DNA from: CAWVWD01 sp965662365
GTDB lineage: Bacteria; Bacteroidota; Bacteroidia; Chitinophagales; Saprospiraceae
Assembly: GCA_965662365.1 (NCBI GenBank)
Contig: CBFIHR010000057.1
Span: 1-28,511 of the forward strand
Direction of reading: 5' to 3'
Length of the DNA: 28,511 bases
Shown here: positions 8,412 to 15,903 of the stretch, piece after piece
Position numbering within the stretch: position 1 is the stretch's first letter
Layout: each line of letters opens with the position of its first letter
Program-made: the position numbers and the translations under genes
The notes under the pieces: generated by a model
What the model was told of the DNA's origin: nothing
The model's input: the letters and a program-made list of their open reading frames with translations, nothing else
Database searches by the model: none

Positions 8412-8496
8412 TAGTAATTAGTAGTTAGTGATTAGCGATAAGTTTGTTTACAGTCCAACTTATTGCTAATCACTAATCACCCCCGAGCACTCGGGG
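8412..8496. repeat. Word-repeat spacer with two successive hairpins
   Basis: The words agtaatta, agtagtta and agtgatta run in tandem. The arms 8428-8444 and 8457-8473 then pair over 17 bases with one wobble (gtgattagcgataagtt with its complement). The palindrome ccccgagcactcgggg follows at 8481-8496, directly next to the stop codon of the E2 gene. On the minus strand neither hairpin is followed by a good T-run, so a terminator function is uncertain. Confidence 0.7.
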
Positions 8497-9819
8497 CTAA
8501 ATCGTCTGATTAACATCAAATTGTTCTAAATAATCTGCAACCCGACGTAAGTAAGAACCTCCTAAAAATCCGTCCACAACTCGGTGATCATAAGATAACG
8601 ACATCATCATCAAGTGACGAATCGCAATCACATCGCCGTATTCCGTTTCGACAACGGCAGGTTTCTTGATAATCGCACCAACGGACAAAATCGCCACTTG
8701 TGGCTGATTGATGATTGGCGTGCCGGACAAGTTTCCGAACGTTCCGACATTTGTCAAGGTAAAAGTACCATTTTGAATATCATCTGGACTTAATTTATTA
8801 TTTCGTGCTTTTGCAACTAAACCATTTACCTGTTTGGCTATACCTAATAGACTATATTGATCTGCATTTTTGACCACAGGGACAATCAAATTTCCACTCG
8901 GTAAAGCCGTTGCAATTCCAATATTAATATCTTTTTTACGAATAATGGTATCGCCATCAACAGAGACGTTTATCAATGGAAAATCTTGAATCGCCTTGGC
9001 CACAGCTTCTACGAATATTGGTGTAAATGTAATTTTTTCACCATGACGTTCTTGAAACTGTTTTTTATTGGCATTTCGCCATTTTACAATATTCGTAACA
9101 TCGGCTTCCACAAACGACGTGACGTGTGGAGCAATTCGCTTAGAATCCACCATGTGTTTCGCAATCAACTTCCGCATCCTATCCATTTGGATAATTTCTA
9201 CGTCACCGCTTACGCTAACGGCAGGTTTCGATTGAACCGTCTTTTGTTCAACAGACTTTGGTGTTTCCGCTTTTTTGACTGCGGTTTGTGGTTTCGTCAC
9301 AGGCGTTTGTGCCGTACGATTGTTAAGATAATTTAAAATATCATCTTTTGTTACTCGTCCGTTCGCACCGCTTCCGCTAATATTTTCCAACTCCTCTAAT
9401 TCGATATTTTCTGCTTTCGCAATACTTTTGACCAGCGGAGAGTAAAAACGCTCTGTTTCACTATAATCATTCGATGTTGTGTGTTCTATTTTATTTTCTT
9501 GAACAACATTTTGCGTTGAAACTTCTGCCTCAGCAACTGGTTCTGGCGCATCATCTTGCACGGCATCTTCTATCGTTGCTTCTGTCGAAATAATCGCAAT
9601 AACTTTTCCAACCTCCACGACATCATCTACTTCAAATAATACCTCCTCAATCACGCCATCAACAGGTGAAGGCACTTCTGAATCCACTTTATCCGTAGCA
9701 ATTTCCAAAATCGGTTCGTCCATTTCAACAGTATCACCAGGTTGTTTTAACCAACCTAAAATCGTTGCTTCCATGATACTTTCACCCATTTTGGGCATGA
9801 TAAGTTCTACTTTTGCCAT
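8497..9819 (-). CDS. 2-oxo acid dehydrogenase E2, dihydrolipoyl acyltransferase
   Basis: This is the core acyltransferase of a pyruvate, 2-oxoglutarate or branched-chain 2-oxo acid dehydrogenase complex. From the ATG at 9819 it has 440 residues. One lipoyl domain (1-75) carries the lipoylation site EIATDKVDS, Lys44. An acidic, alanine-rich linker follows, then a peripheral E1/E3-binding domain (about 125-165, YSPLVKSIAKAENI ... GANGRVTKDDI). The catalytic domain ends with SYDHRVVDG, where His412 and Asp416 are the active pair. The frame also allows an upstream start at 9852, but the extra residues do not belong to the lipoyl fold and MAKVELIMPKMGES is the usual N-terminus. The E1 and E3 genes are not adjacent, so the substrate is not decided. 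Bacteroidota proteins of this form are often annotated as branched-chain or pyruvate E2. Confidence 0.92.
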   Translation of the reverse strand: MAKVELIMPKMGESIMEATILGWLKQPGDTVEMDEPILEIATDKVDSEVPSPVDGVIEEVLFEVDDVVEVGKVIAIISTEATIEDAVQDDAPEPVAEAEVSTQNVVQENKIEHTTSNDYSETERFYSPLVKSIAKAENIELEELENISGSGANGRVTKDDILNYLNNRTAQTPVTKPQTAVKKAETPKSVEQKTVQSKPAVSVSGDVEIIQMDRMRKLIAKHMVDSKRIAPHVTSFVEADVTNIVKWRNANKKQFQERHGEKITFTPIFVEAVAKAIQDFPLINVSVDGDTIIRKKDINIGIATALPSGNLIVPVVKNADQYSLLGIAKQVNGLVAKARNNKLSPDDIQNGTFTLTNVGTFGNLSGTPIINQPQVAILSVGAIIKKPAVVETEYGDVIAIRHLMMMSLSYDHRVVDGFLGGSYLRRVADYLEQFDVNQTI

Positions 9820-9861
9820 ATTAGTTTGTTTTTCAATTTCGTGATTGCTCACGATAATATT

Positions 9862-9930
9862 TGTCCCGCTATTTTCCGAAGTATTGGGACATAGCGGAGT
9901 TAGTTTTCTTGTTAGTCCCGATTATTCGGG
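9862..9930. repeat. CCCGA...TCGGG palindromes upstream of the E2 gene
   Basis: The sequence cccgattattcggg (9917-9930) is a mini-palindrome of the same type as those in rnpB and at 8481. A degenerate partner with arms tgtccc (9862-9867) and gggaca (9886-9891) lies just before it. Both are in the 207-base spacer between the IYD-like gene and the E2 start. Confidence 0.6.
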
Positions 9931-10026
9931 GTTAGTGTTGCGAAATTACAACCTTTTCAAAAGGTCTGAAAATTTATATTCTCTTTTGTGTCTTTGATTC
10001 AGTGATTATGATTCATTGTTTTTTTT

Positions 10027-10686
10027 CTAATAGACGGTCATCACCTCCTCCAAACCTTTCCGCTTCAAATTTGGTACTTCTGCATTTTCTACAGGATAAC
10101 CAACTGGCAACAACAAAAACGCCCGTTCATTTTTCGGACGTTCCAATATTTTTTCTAAAAAATTCATTGGACTCGGCGTATGCGTCAAGGTAATTAAACC
10201 AGCATGATGAATTGCCGAAATTAAAAAACCACAAGCAATTCCAACCGATTCATTTACATAATAATTTTTAGATTTTTCACCGTTTTTATCAAAATCATAC
10301 GCCTTTTTAAAAACAATGATCAAATAAGGAGCAGTTTCCAAAAATGGCTTGTGCCAATCCGTACCGAATACCTTCAAATCTTCCAGCCATTCTTCTGACA
10401 TTCGACCATTATAATTGGTAAACTCCTCTTTTTCAGCCGCTTCTCGAATTTGTTGTTTAATCTTTCTACTCGAAACAACACAAAATGTCCACGGTTGTTT
10501 ATGAGCACCCGAAGGAGCAGAAGAGGCCGTTTTGATAATATTTTCAATTACTGCCATCGGCACAGGTTTATCCGAAAACTCCCGAACTGAACGCCGCTTG
10601 TCCATCAATTCATAATATAACCGACTACGTTCAACTATTTCATTTTCAGCAACTTCTATGCCTTCGTATTTTATCCAGTTTTCCAT
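10027..10686 (-). CDS. Iodotyrosine deiodinase-like nitroreductase-family flavoprotein
   Basis: This is an FMN enzyme of the nitroreductase superfamily, 219 aa. The first part has the FMN-contacting RRSVREFSDKPVP (31-43) and SAPSGAHKQPWTF (56-68). The lid region EEFTNYNGRM ... WLEDLKVFGTDWHKPF aligns residue for residue with human IYD. It keeps the substrate-binding triad Glu88, Tyr92 and Lys113 (human Glu157, Tyr161, Lys182), with the same spacings of 4 and 21. The end, LLLPVGYPVENAEVPNLKRK, also matches. IYD reductively removes halide from mono- and diiodotyrosine (and bromo- or chlorotyrosine) with reduced FMN. Bacterial IYDs, including one from Haliscomenobacter, are known to have this activity. 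It is 16 bases downstream of an SDR gene, so the two are probably co-transcribed. Function is inferred from residues. Confidence 0.85.
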   Translation of the reverse strand: MENWIKYEGIEVAENEIVERSRLYYELMDKRRSVREFSDKPVPMAVIENIIKTASSAPSGAHKQPWTFCVVSSRKIKQQIREAAEKEEFTNYNGRMSEEWLEDLKVFGTDWHKPFLETAPYLIIVFKKAYDFDKNGEKSKNYYVNESVGIACGFLISAIHHAGLITLTHTPSPMNFLEKILERPKNERAFLLLPVGYPVENAEVPNLKRKGLEEVMTVY

Positions 10687-10702
10687 AAATCGTCAACTGT
10701 TT

Positions 10703-11404
10703 TTACAAATCTCCCAATTGTGGACGAATAACAATCTCTTCTACAACCGATTGTTTACTTAATTTGTAGGCACTCAAGACGACATCTGCAATATCTTCCG
10801 CCTTCATTAAGCGGTCATCGGGTGCTTCGAAACCTGCCCACGAGTTTGACCAAGTTGCACCAGGCATAACGGAAGTCACTCGAATATGATGCGGTTTGAG
10901 TTCTTCACGAAGTACTTTCGACATTCCGAGCATGGCAAATTTAGAAATACTGTACGAACCACCGTTTGGATACGCCATAAAGCTCGCAATCGAGCACATA
11001 TTGAATATGTGGCCGCTTTTTTGTGTTTGCATGATTGGAATAATAGCGCGAGAAAGATGATAAGCACTGTAAAGGTTGGTTTCAATCATCATTTCTAAAT
11101 TACCATCAGCTTCTTTTGTAATTTCGCCTGGCAAAAATACGCCGGCATTATTCACTAAAATATCAATTGTGGAAAATTTAGATTTTACAAAATTTCCAAA
11201 TTCCATAACCGCAGATTTTTGACTTACGTCAACGGCCATTGTGAAAATGTTTATATTGGGGTTTATTGTTAATAATTCAGTTTCAAGCGATTCTAAATCA
11301 CTTAATGTACGTGAGCAAAGTGCCAAATTATAACCTTCTTTGCAAAAAGCGATAGCGATGGCTCTTCCAATACCCTTGGTTGCACCTGTAATAATAGCGT
11401 TCAT
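10703..11404 (-). CDS. SDR-family NAD(P)-dependent oxidoreductase
   Basis: This is a classical short-chain dehydrogenase/reductase of 233 aa, slightly shorter than the 250-aa norm. It has the cofactor motif TGATKGIG (6-13), the NNAG motif (85-88) and the catalytic residues Asn110, Ser138, Tyr151 and Lys155 (YSISK). Arg32 after the second strand (CSR) suggests a preference for NADPH. The substrate cannot be told. It heads a two-gene unit with the IYD-like flavoprotein. A link between them (for example halotyrosine-derived substrates, or a reductant) is possible but not shown. Confidence 0.88.
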   Translation of the reverse strand: MNAIITGATKGIGRAIAIAFCKEGYNLALCSRTLSDLESLETELLTINPNINIFTMAVDVSQKSAVMEFGNFVKSKFSTIDILVNNAGVFLPGEITKEADGNLEMMIETNLYSAYHLSRAIIPIMQTQKSGHIFNMCSIASFMAYPNGGSYSISKFAMLGMSKVLREELKPHHIRVTSVMPGATWSNSWAGFEAPDDRLMKAEDIADVVLSAYKLSKQSVVEEIVIRPQLGDL

Positions 11405-11502
11405 AATTAAGTTTTAAAATTGTATTTTAGTATGTTTTACCCTAAATACAACTAATTTTTAAGTTTTTTTGAAATTGATTTAACAAATAAATATTCCATA
11501 AT

Positions 11503-11537
11503 GGCAAAAATGCGGTTTTTTTTATCATATTTTTGCC
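11503..11537. promoter_or_regulatory. 9-bp inverted repeat in the SDR/mlaE divergent spacer
   Basis: The arms ggcaaaaat (11503-11511) and atttttgcc (11529-11537) are exact complements with 17 bases between. The second arm overlaps TATTTTTG (11528-11535), which matches the Bacteroidota -7 consensus TAnnTTTG. It may be an operator or promoter for the genes on either side, but no -33 element is evident. Confidence 0.3.
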
Positions 11538-11549
11538 GTTTCATTAAAA

Positions 11550-11650
11550 AATAGTTTTAGTAGTTTGGTAGTTTAAGTAGTTTAAGTAGTTGTTGTAGTT
11601 TGTAGGAGCTACCAAAATGGCTTAAATTACTGAAACTACCTAAACAACAC
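11550..11650. repeat. Word-repeat spacer (agtttaag / cttaaat family)
   Basis: The words tagttttagtagtttgg and tagtttaag repeat three to four times. After a short core (gtaggagctac) the complementary words follow (cttaaattactgaaactac), so the region can fold into an imperfect hairpin just before the MlaE-like gene. It has no coding character. Confidence 0.6.
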
Positions 11651-11653
11651 CAG

Positions 11654-12394
11654 ATGAAATATATTGAAGACTTTGGAAAATACGTGCTTTTACTAAGAAG
11701 TGCCATTTTTGCTCGACCAGAAAAATTTTCCATGTACGGAAAAGAAATCTTGCGACAAATGCACGATATTGGTATTGGCTCATTAGTGATTGTAGCGATT
11801 ATTTCTGCATTTATGGGTGCGGTGACGGCAATCCAATTTGCGTATCAGCTTGACGGAGGATTTATTCCGATGTATTATGTAGGGTATATCGTTCGAGATA
11901 CGATGATTATTGAGTTAGCTCCGACCGTTACTTGTTTGGTTTTAGCAGGAAAAGTCGGCTCTAATATGGCAGCAGAAATCGGTGGAATGCGACAAAAAGA
12001 ACAAATTGATGCCCTCGAAATTATGGGTGTAAATACGGCTTCTTATTTGATTATGCCCAAAATTATAGCAGCCCTTTTTGTTATTCCATTATTAGTTATT
12101 TTAGCAGCTTTCTTAGGAATTATTGGCGGTTACATTGCGGCAACAGGTACTGGTTATATCACAGGCGGACAGTATGAAATGGGTTTATTGTCTTTCTATG
12201 ACCCTTATTTTGTTTTCATGATGATTGTGAAATCAATTGTTTTTGCATTTATCCTTACTTCTGTATCGTGCTATCAGGGATATTACGTTTCGGGTGGTAG
12301 TATCGAACTTGGAAAATCAAGTACACAAGCGGTTGTATTGAGTGATATTTTGATTCTTTGTGCAGATTATGTAGTGGCGATGATATTGACGTAA
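11654..12394 (+). CDS. mlaE: MlaE-family ABC transporter permease
   Basis: This is an integral membrane permease of the MlaE/YrbE family, which moves phospholipids or other lipids between the inner and outer membranes. The 246-aa protein has the usual N-terminal amphipathic region, about five membrane helices and the family-typical segment AGKVGSNMAAEIGGMRQKEQIDALEIMGV (residues about 98-126) that contacts the ATPase. It is followed after 91 bases by its ATPase partner on the same strand. No MCE-domain (MlaD) gene occurs in the window. In Bacteroidota this gene can be elsewhere or further along. Confidence 0.9.
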   Translation: MKYIEDFGKYVLLLRSAIFARPEKFSMYGKEILRQMHDIGIGSLVIVAIISAFMGAVTAIQFAYQLDGGFIPMYYVGYIVRDTMIIELAPTVTCLVLAGKVGSNMAAEIGGMRQKEQIDALEIMGVNTASYLIMPKIIAALFVIPLLVILAAFLGIIGGYIAATGTGYITGGQYEMGLLSFYDPYFVFMMIVKSIVFAFILTSVSCYQGYYVSGGSIELGKSSTQAVVLSDILILCADYVVAMILT

Positions 12395-12399
12395 TTAAT

Positions 12400-12484
12400 C
12401 TTCAAGTGTTCAGATGTTTGATTGTTGAATTATTATTTAGAACACTCAAATACTCAAACACTTAAATATTAGAACATTCAAAAA
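12400..12484. repeat. Word-repeat spacer (caaacact family) between mlaE and mlaF
   Basis: The words aagtgttcagatgtttg and aacactcaaatactcaaacac face each other, giving an imperfect hairpin that fills nearly the entire 91-base gap inside an operon. It contains no start codon in a coding context. The A-run just before the mlaF ATG probably serves as the leader. Confidence 0.6.
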
Positions 12485-12485
12485 A

Positions 12486-13247
12486 ATGATTAAAGCTGAA
12501 AATATAAGAAAATCCTTTGGGGAACAAGAAGTTTTAAAAGGCGTTTCAACAATTTTTGAACCCGGAAAAACGAACTTAATCATCGGTCGAAGTGGTGCTG
12601 GAAAGACGGTTTTTCTAAAACTTTTAGTCGGCTTATTAGAACCGACTTCTGGCTCAATTTGGTACAGTGATACTAATTTTACATCACTCAACACAAAGCA
12701 AAAAAAAGCTATTCGGATGCAAATCGGAATGCTGTTTCAAGGCTCTGCGCTCTTTGATAGTATGACGGTTGAGGAAAATATTCGCTTTCCTTTGGATATG
12801 TTTACCAACATGACCAAAAAAGAAAAATTGGATCGAGTAAATTTAGTCTTAGAACGGGTAGATTTGACTGGAACAAATGATAAATACCCGTCAGAAGTTT
12901 CGGGCGGAATGCAAAAGCGGGTCGGTATCGCAAGAGCGATTGTCCAAAAACCTAAATATCTTTTCTGTGATGAACCAAACTCGGGTTTAGATCCGAAAAC
13001 ATCTATCGTGATTGACGAATTAATTCGAGATATTACAATCGAAAACAATATTACGACGGTTATCAATACACACGATATGAACTCTGTTATGGAAATTGGA
13101 GAAAATATCGCTTTATTGTACAAAGGAAATTTGGCATGGCAAGGCAACCGTCACGAAGTTTTGGAAAGCGAGAATGAATTATTACAAGATTTTATTTTTG
13201 CATCACCTTTCTTACAACGGTTGAGAGACAGGGCGTTAAAAGAGTAA
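12486..13247 (+). CDS. mlaF: MlaF-like ABC transporter ATP-binding protein
   Basis: This ATPase subunit powers the MlaE permease encoded just upstream. In the 253-aa protein, Walker A is GRSGAGKT (34-41), the Q-loop is in MLFQGSALF and the signature is SGGMQKRVG (139-147). Walker B ends in Asp162-Glu163 (YLFCDEPNSGLDP), and the switch His is 196 (INTHD). QGSALFDSMTVEENI and PNSGLDP are typical of the MlaF branch. A role in outer-membrane lipid asymmetry is inferred from the family. Confidence 0.9.
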   Translation: MIKAENIRKSFGEQEVLKGVSTIFEPGKTNLIIGRSGAGKTVFLKLLVGLLEPTSGSIWYSDTNFTSLNTKQKKAIRMQIGMLFQGSALFDSMTVEENIRFPLDMFTNMTKKEKLDRVNLVLERVDLTGTNDKYPSEVSGGMQKRVGIARAIVQKPKYLFCDEPNSGLDPKTSIVIDELIRDITIENNITTVINTHDMNSVMEIGENIALLYKGNLAWQGNRHEVLESENELLQDFIFASPFLQRLRDRALKE

Positions 13248-13252
13248 AAAAT

Positions 13253-13285
13253 ATTGGACAGGCGACTTGTAGTCGTCCGTCCAAT
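13253..13285. repeat. Near-perfect 15-bp hairpin between convergent mlaF and copA
   Basis: Arms 13253-13267 and 13271-13285 pair with a 3-base loop and two imperfect positions. The core contains ggcgac/gtcgtcc. It resembles the sdhA-sdhB hairpin in size and in having CGTCCG in the 3' arm. It has no T-run adjacent on either strand, so it is either a weak bidirectional terminator or a REP-like palindrome. Confidence 0.6.
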
Positions 13286-13319
13286 TATCTAAATAAAAAC
13301 TTCATTTGATGCCAGTTTA

Positions 13320-15518
13320 TCATGAACTACTCTTCAGGCGTAAACTATTCAAAACGACGGACACAGAACTGAACGCCATTGCAGCTCCTGCAATCATTGG
13401 GTTCAGTGTGAAACCTAAAAACGGATACAAAATCCCGGCAGCAATCGGAATGCCGATAATGTTATAAATAAACGCCCAAAATAGGTTTTGACGAATGGTT
13501 TTATTTGTGTTCCTTGATAATGTTATCGCTTTCGCAATGCGTGATAAATCGCCTTTAAGCAAGGTAATATCAGCACTTTCAATCGCAACATCTGTACCCG
13601 TACCCATTGCGATACCTACGTTTGCTTGTGCTAATGCTGGAGAATCGTTAATACCGTCGCCAATCATTGCCACTTTTCTGCCTTTGGCTTGTAAAGCCTT
13701 AATATAATTTATTTTATCTTCTGGCAGTACTTCGGCTTTAACATTGGTCAGACCAAATTCAGCAGCGACTTTTTCGGCAGTTTGTTGATTATCGCCAGTT
13801 AATAAATGTAGTTCGTAATTTTTCAATTGTTCGATAGCGGCTTTAGCTTCGTGTTTTATTGTATCTGCAATTTCGATGCTACGTAACAGTTGACCGTTTT
13901 TAGCCACATAAACGATCGTATCTTTTGAGTCAGTTGTTGGAATATTTTGAATGAAAGCCAATTGCATTAAGGCTTGATTTCCAATAAAGTATTCGTCATT
14001 TTCGACTTTTGCCCGAATGCCTTTTCCAACGATATTTTCAAAAAAATCAATTTTTATATTTTGAAAATTTTGATTCGGAAGCTTATCAAAGTGCGTAACA
14101 ATCGCATTCGCCAGCGGATGTTCTGACCGTTTTTCGATAGCGTAAATAATGTTATCCAAATTATTTTCAACATCACTCCAATTGCTCTGAGGACTTAAAT
14201 CAGTAATATTCGTCACTTTCGGCTTACCTTCGGTCAAAGTTCCCGTTTTATCAAAAACAATCGTATCTAAATCTTTTGCATTCTCTAAACTCGCTGCTCC
14301 TTTTATCAAAACACCCATTGCAGCACCTTTGCCGACACCGACCATAATCGCCGTAGGAGTCGCTAAACCTAAGGCACACGGGCAAGCGATAATCAAAACG
14401 GTCACGAAAGCAATAATCGCATTGATTTGTTGAGGTTCGGGTCCAATGACGTACCAAACCAACGCACTTACAATCGCAATCGTCACGACGACTGGCACAA
14501 AGACAGCAGCTATTTTATCTACCAGATTCTGAATTGGAGCTTTACTGCCTTGTGCGGTTTGTACCATTTTGATAATTTGTGAAAGCAGCATATCTGAACC
14601 AACTTTTTCAGTTTTCATGGTAAAAGTACCCGTTTGATTAATCGTTGCACCGATTGCTTTATCGCCAATTTTTTTCAAAACAGGGACAGATTCGCCAGTA
14701 ATCATACTTTCATCAATAGCAGATTGCCCTTCGATAATCGTTCCATCAACAGGGATTTTTTCACCAGGTTTTATAAGAATAGAATCGCCCAACCGTACCT
14801 GATCAATCGGAGTCGGAATAATTTCGCTACCTTGAACGACATTAGCAGTTTTGACTTGAAGATTAAGGAGTTTTTTAATGGCTTCAGAGGTTTGTGCCTT
14901 GGCACGTTCCTCTAAGAATCGACCTAATAAAATCAGCGTAATCAAAACGCCAGCTGTTTCGTAATAAACGTGCGGTTCGACTCCTTGATTTAATAAAATT
15001 TGTGGAAAAAATGTATTGACTAAACTGAATAAAAAAGCCGTTCCAGTTCCCATTGCGACTAATGTATCCATATTTGCTTGGCCAACTTTGAGTTGTTTCC
15101 ACGCATTGATATAAAATTCTTGTCCAATCCAAAAAATTAGCGGAATTGTCAAGCCCAGCATTATCCAATTGGCGTACGGAAAATTCATTAAAAACATTCC
15201 AAAAACCAATAAAGGAATAGATAAAGTCACACCGACGATAAGCTTGATTTTCAGTTCTTTAAATCGTGCTTTAGCTTTGGCTTCCGTTTCTAATCTTGTC
15301 TTTTCGGTGTCTTCTAACAATGCAAAACCTAAGCGACTTAATTTGGTTTTCATTGCCTCAAAAGTTACCTCTTCTGCATCGTAAACAATTTGGCAGGATT
15401 TGTTCGCATAGTTAACATTGACGTCTTCCACACCATTCATTTTTGACAATACCTTTTGTGAACTTGCGGCACAAGCTGCACACGACATTCCATTTATTTT
15501 GTAAGTTTTTGTTTTCAT
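13320..15518 (-). CDS. copA: Copper-translocating P1B-type ATPase
   Basis: This ATPase exports Cu(I) from the cytoplasm. The 732-aa protein has one N-terminal heavy-metal-binding domain (GMSCAACA, Cys13 and Cys16). The membrane metal site CPC (379-381) is preceded by the actuator loop TGES (274-277). The phosphorylation motif is DKTGT (Asp423), the ATP-binding SEHPLA follows near 465-470 and the hinge is GDGINDSPA (620-628). Tyr685-Asn686 in TM7 and MxxS (Met714-Ser717) in TM8 are the residues that mark the Cu(I) subgroup. The start at MKTKTYKING begins directly with the metal-binding domain. No copper chaperone or CueR/CsoR-type regulator gene is adjacent. Confidence 0.95.
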   Translation of the reverse strand: MKTKTYKINGMSCAACAASSQKVLSKMNGVEDVNVNYANKSCQIVYDAEEVTFEAMKTKLSRLGFALLEDTEKTRLETEAKAKARFKELKIKLIVGVTLSIPLLVFGMFLMNFPYANWIMLGLTIPLIFWIGQEFYINAWKQLKVGQANMDTLVAMGTGTAFLFSLVNTFFPQILLNQGVEPHVYYETAGVLITLILLGRFLEERAKAQTSEAIKKLLNLQVKTANVVQGSEIIPTPIDQVRLGDSILIKPGEKIPVDGTIIEGQSAIDESMITGESVPVLKKIGDKAIGATINQTGTFTMKTEKVGSDMLLSQIIKMVQTAQGSKAPIQNLVDKIAAVFVPVVVTIAIVSALVWYVIGPEPQQINAIIAFVTVLIIACPCALGLATPTAIMVGVGKGAAMGVLIKGAASLENAKDLDTIVFDKTGTLTEGKPKVTNITDLSPQSNWSDVENNLDNIIYAIEKRSEHPLANAIVTHFDKLPNQNFQNIKIDFFENIVGKGIRAKVENDEYFIGNQALMQLAFIQNIPTTDSKDTIVYVAKNGQLLRSIEIADTIKHEAKAAIEQLKNYELHLLTGDNQQTAEKVAAEFGLTNVKAEVLPEDKINYIKALQAKGRKVAMIGDGINDSPALAQANVGIAMGTGTDVAIESADITLLKGDLSRIAKAITLSRNTNKTIRQNLFWAFIYNIIGIPIAAGILYPFLGFTLNPMIAGAAMAFSSVSVVLNSLRLKSSS

Positions 15519-15903
15519 ATTTTTATATCAAACTTGCCGGTTCTTAAAACTGACGCAGTTTTAAGTGTTTAAATTATCACATTAAAATTGTAGCATTGCA
15601 TCAAAATAAGTATATTTAACTTTTAAAACTAAAATCAATTTTGAAAAATATTTTTGATTGCAAAGTTATATTCATTAGGTGATTAAAGATGAATTAGTTG
15701 CGATTAAAGTAGTTAGCAGTTTTCAGTCGGCAGTTTTCAGTGACGTAATCTACTTAAAATCAATTTTTTGTAAAATTATTACTAAAGATTTTATAAAAAA
15801 TTAATTAACCTAAATGACTTCGTTACAAGCAATTTTGAATTAAAACTGTTTACGGATAATTGTAAACTGCCTATTGATAACTGATAACTGATAACTGTTC
15901 ACT
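15519..15903. other. Divergent copA/CHAT intergenic region with word repeats
   Basis: This 385-base spacer separates divergently transcribed genes and should hold two promoters. It contains cagttttcagt twice (about 15718-15740) and a run of gataactg words (15867-15897) directly before the CHAT start. Facing words (gtttacggataattgtaaac, 15848-15867) form an imperfect dyad. A weak TTTG-N19-TAATTG arrangement (15834-15862) could be a promoter for the cassette. No coding frame was seen. Confidence 0.55.

Noticed and set aside
9820..9852. Upstream start of the E2 gene adding 11 residues
   Set aside because: The lipoyl domain begins at MAKVELIMPKMGES. The upstream residues have no family support.
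12737..13147. Antisense 136-codon frame within mlaF
   Set aside because: It is opposite the ABC ATPase motifs, and its translation has no recognisable features.
15712..15900. CRISPR-like or tandem repeat array
   Set aside because: The repeated words are 6-11 bases, degenerate and without constant spacers. They are not CRISPR repeats.
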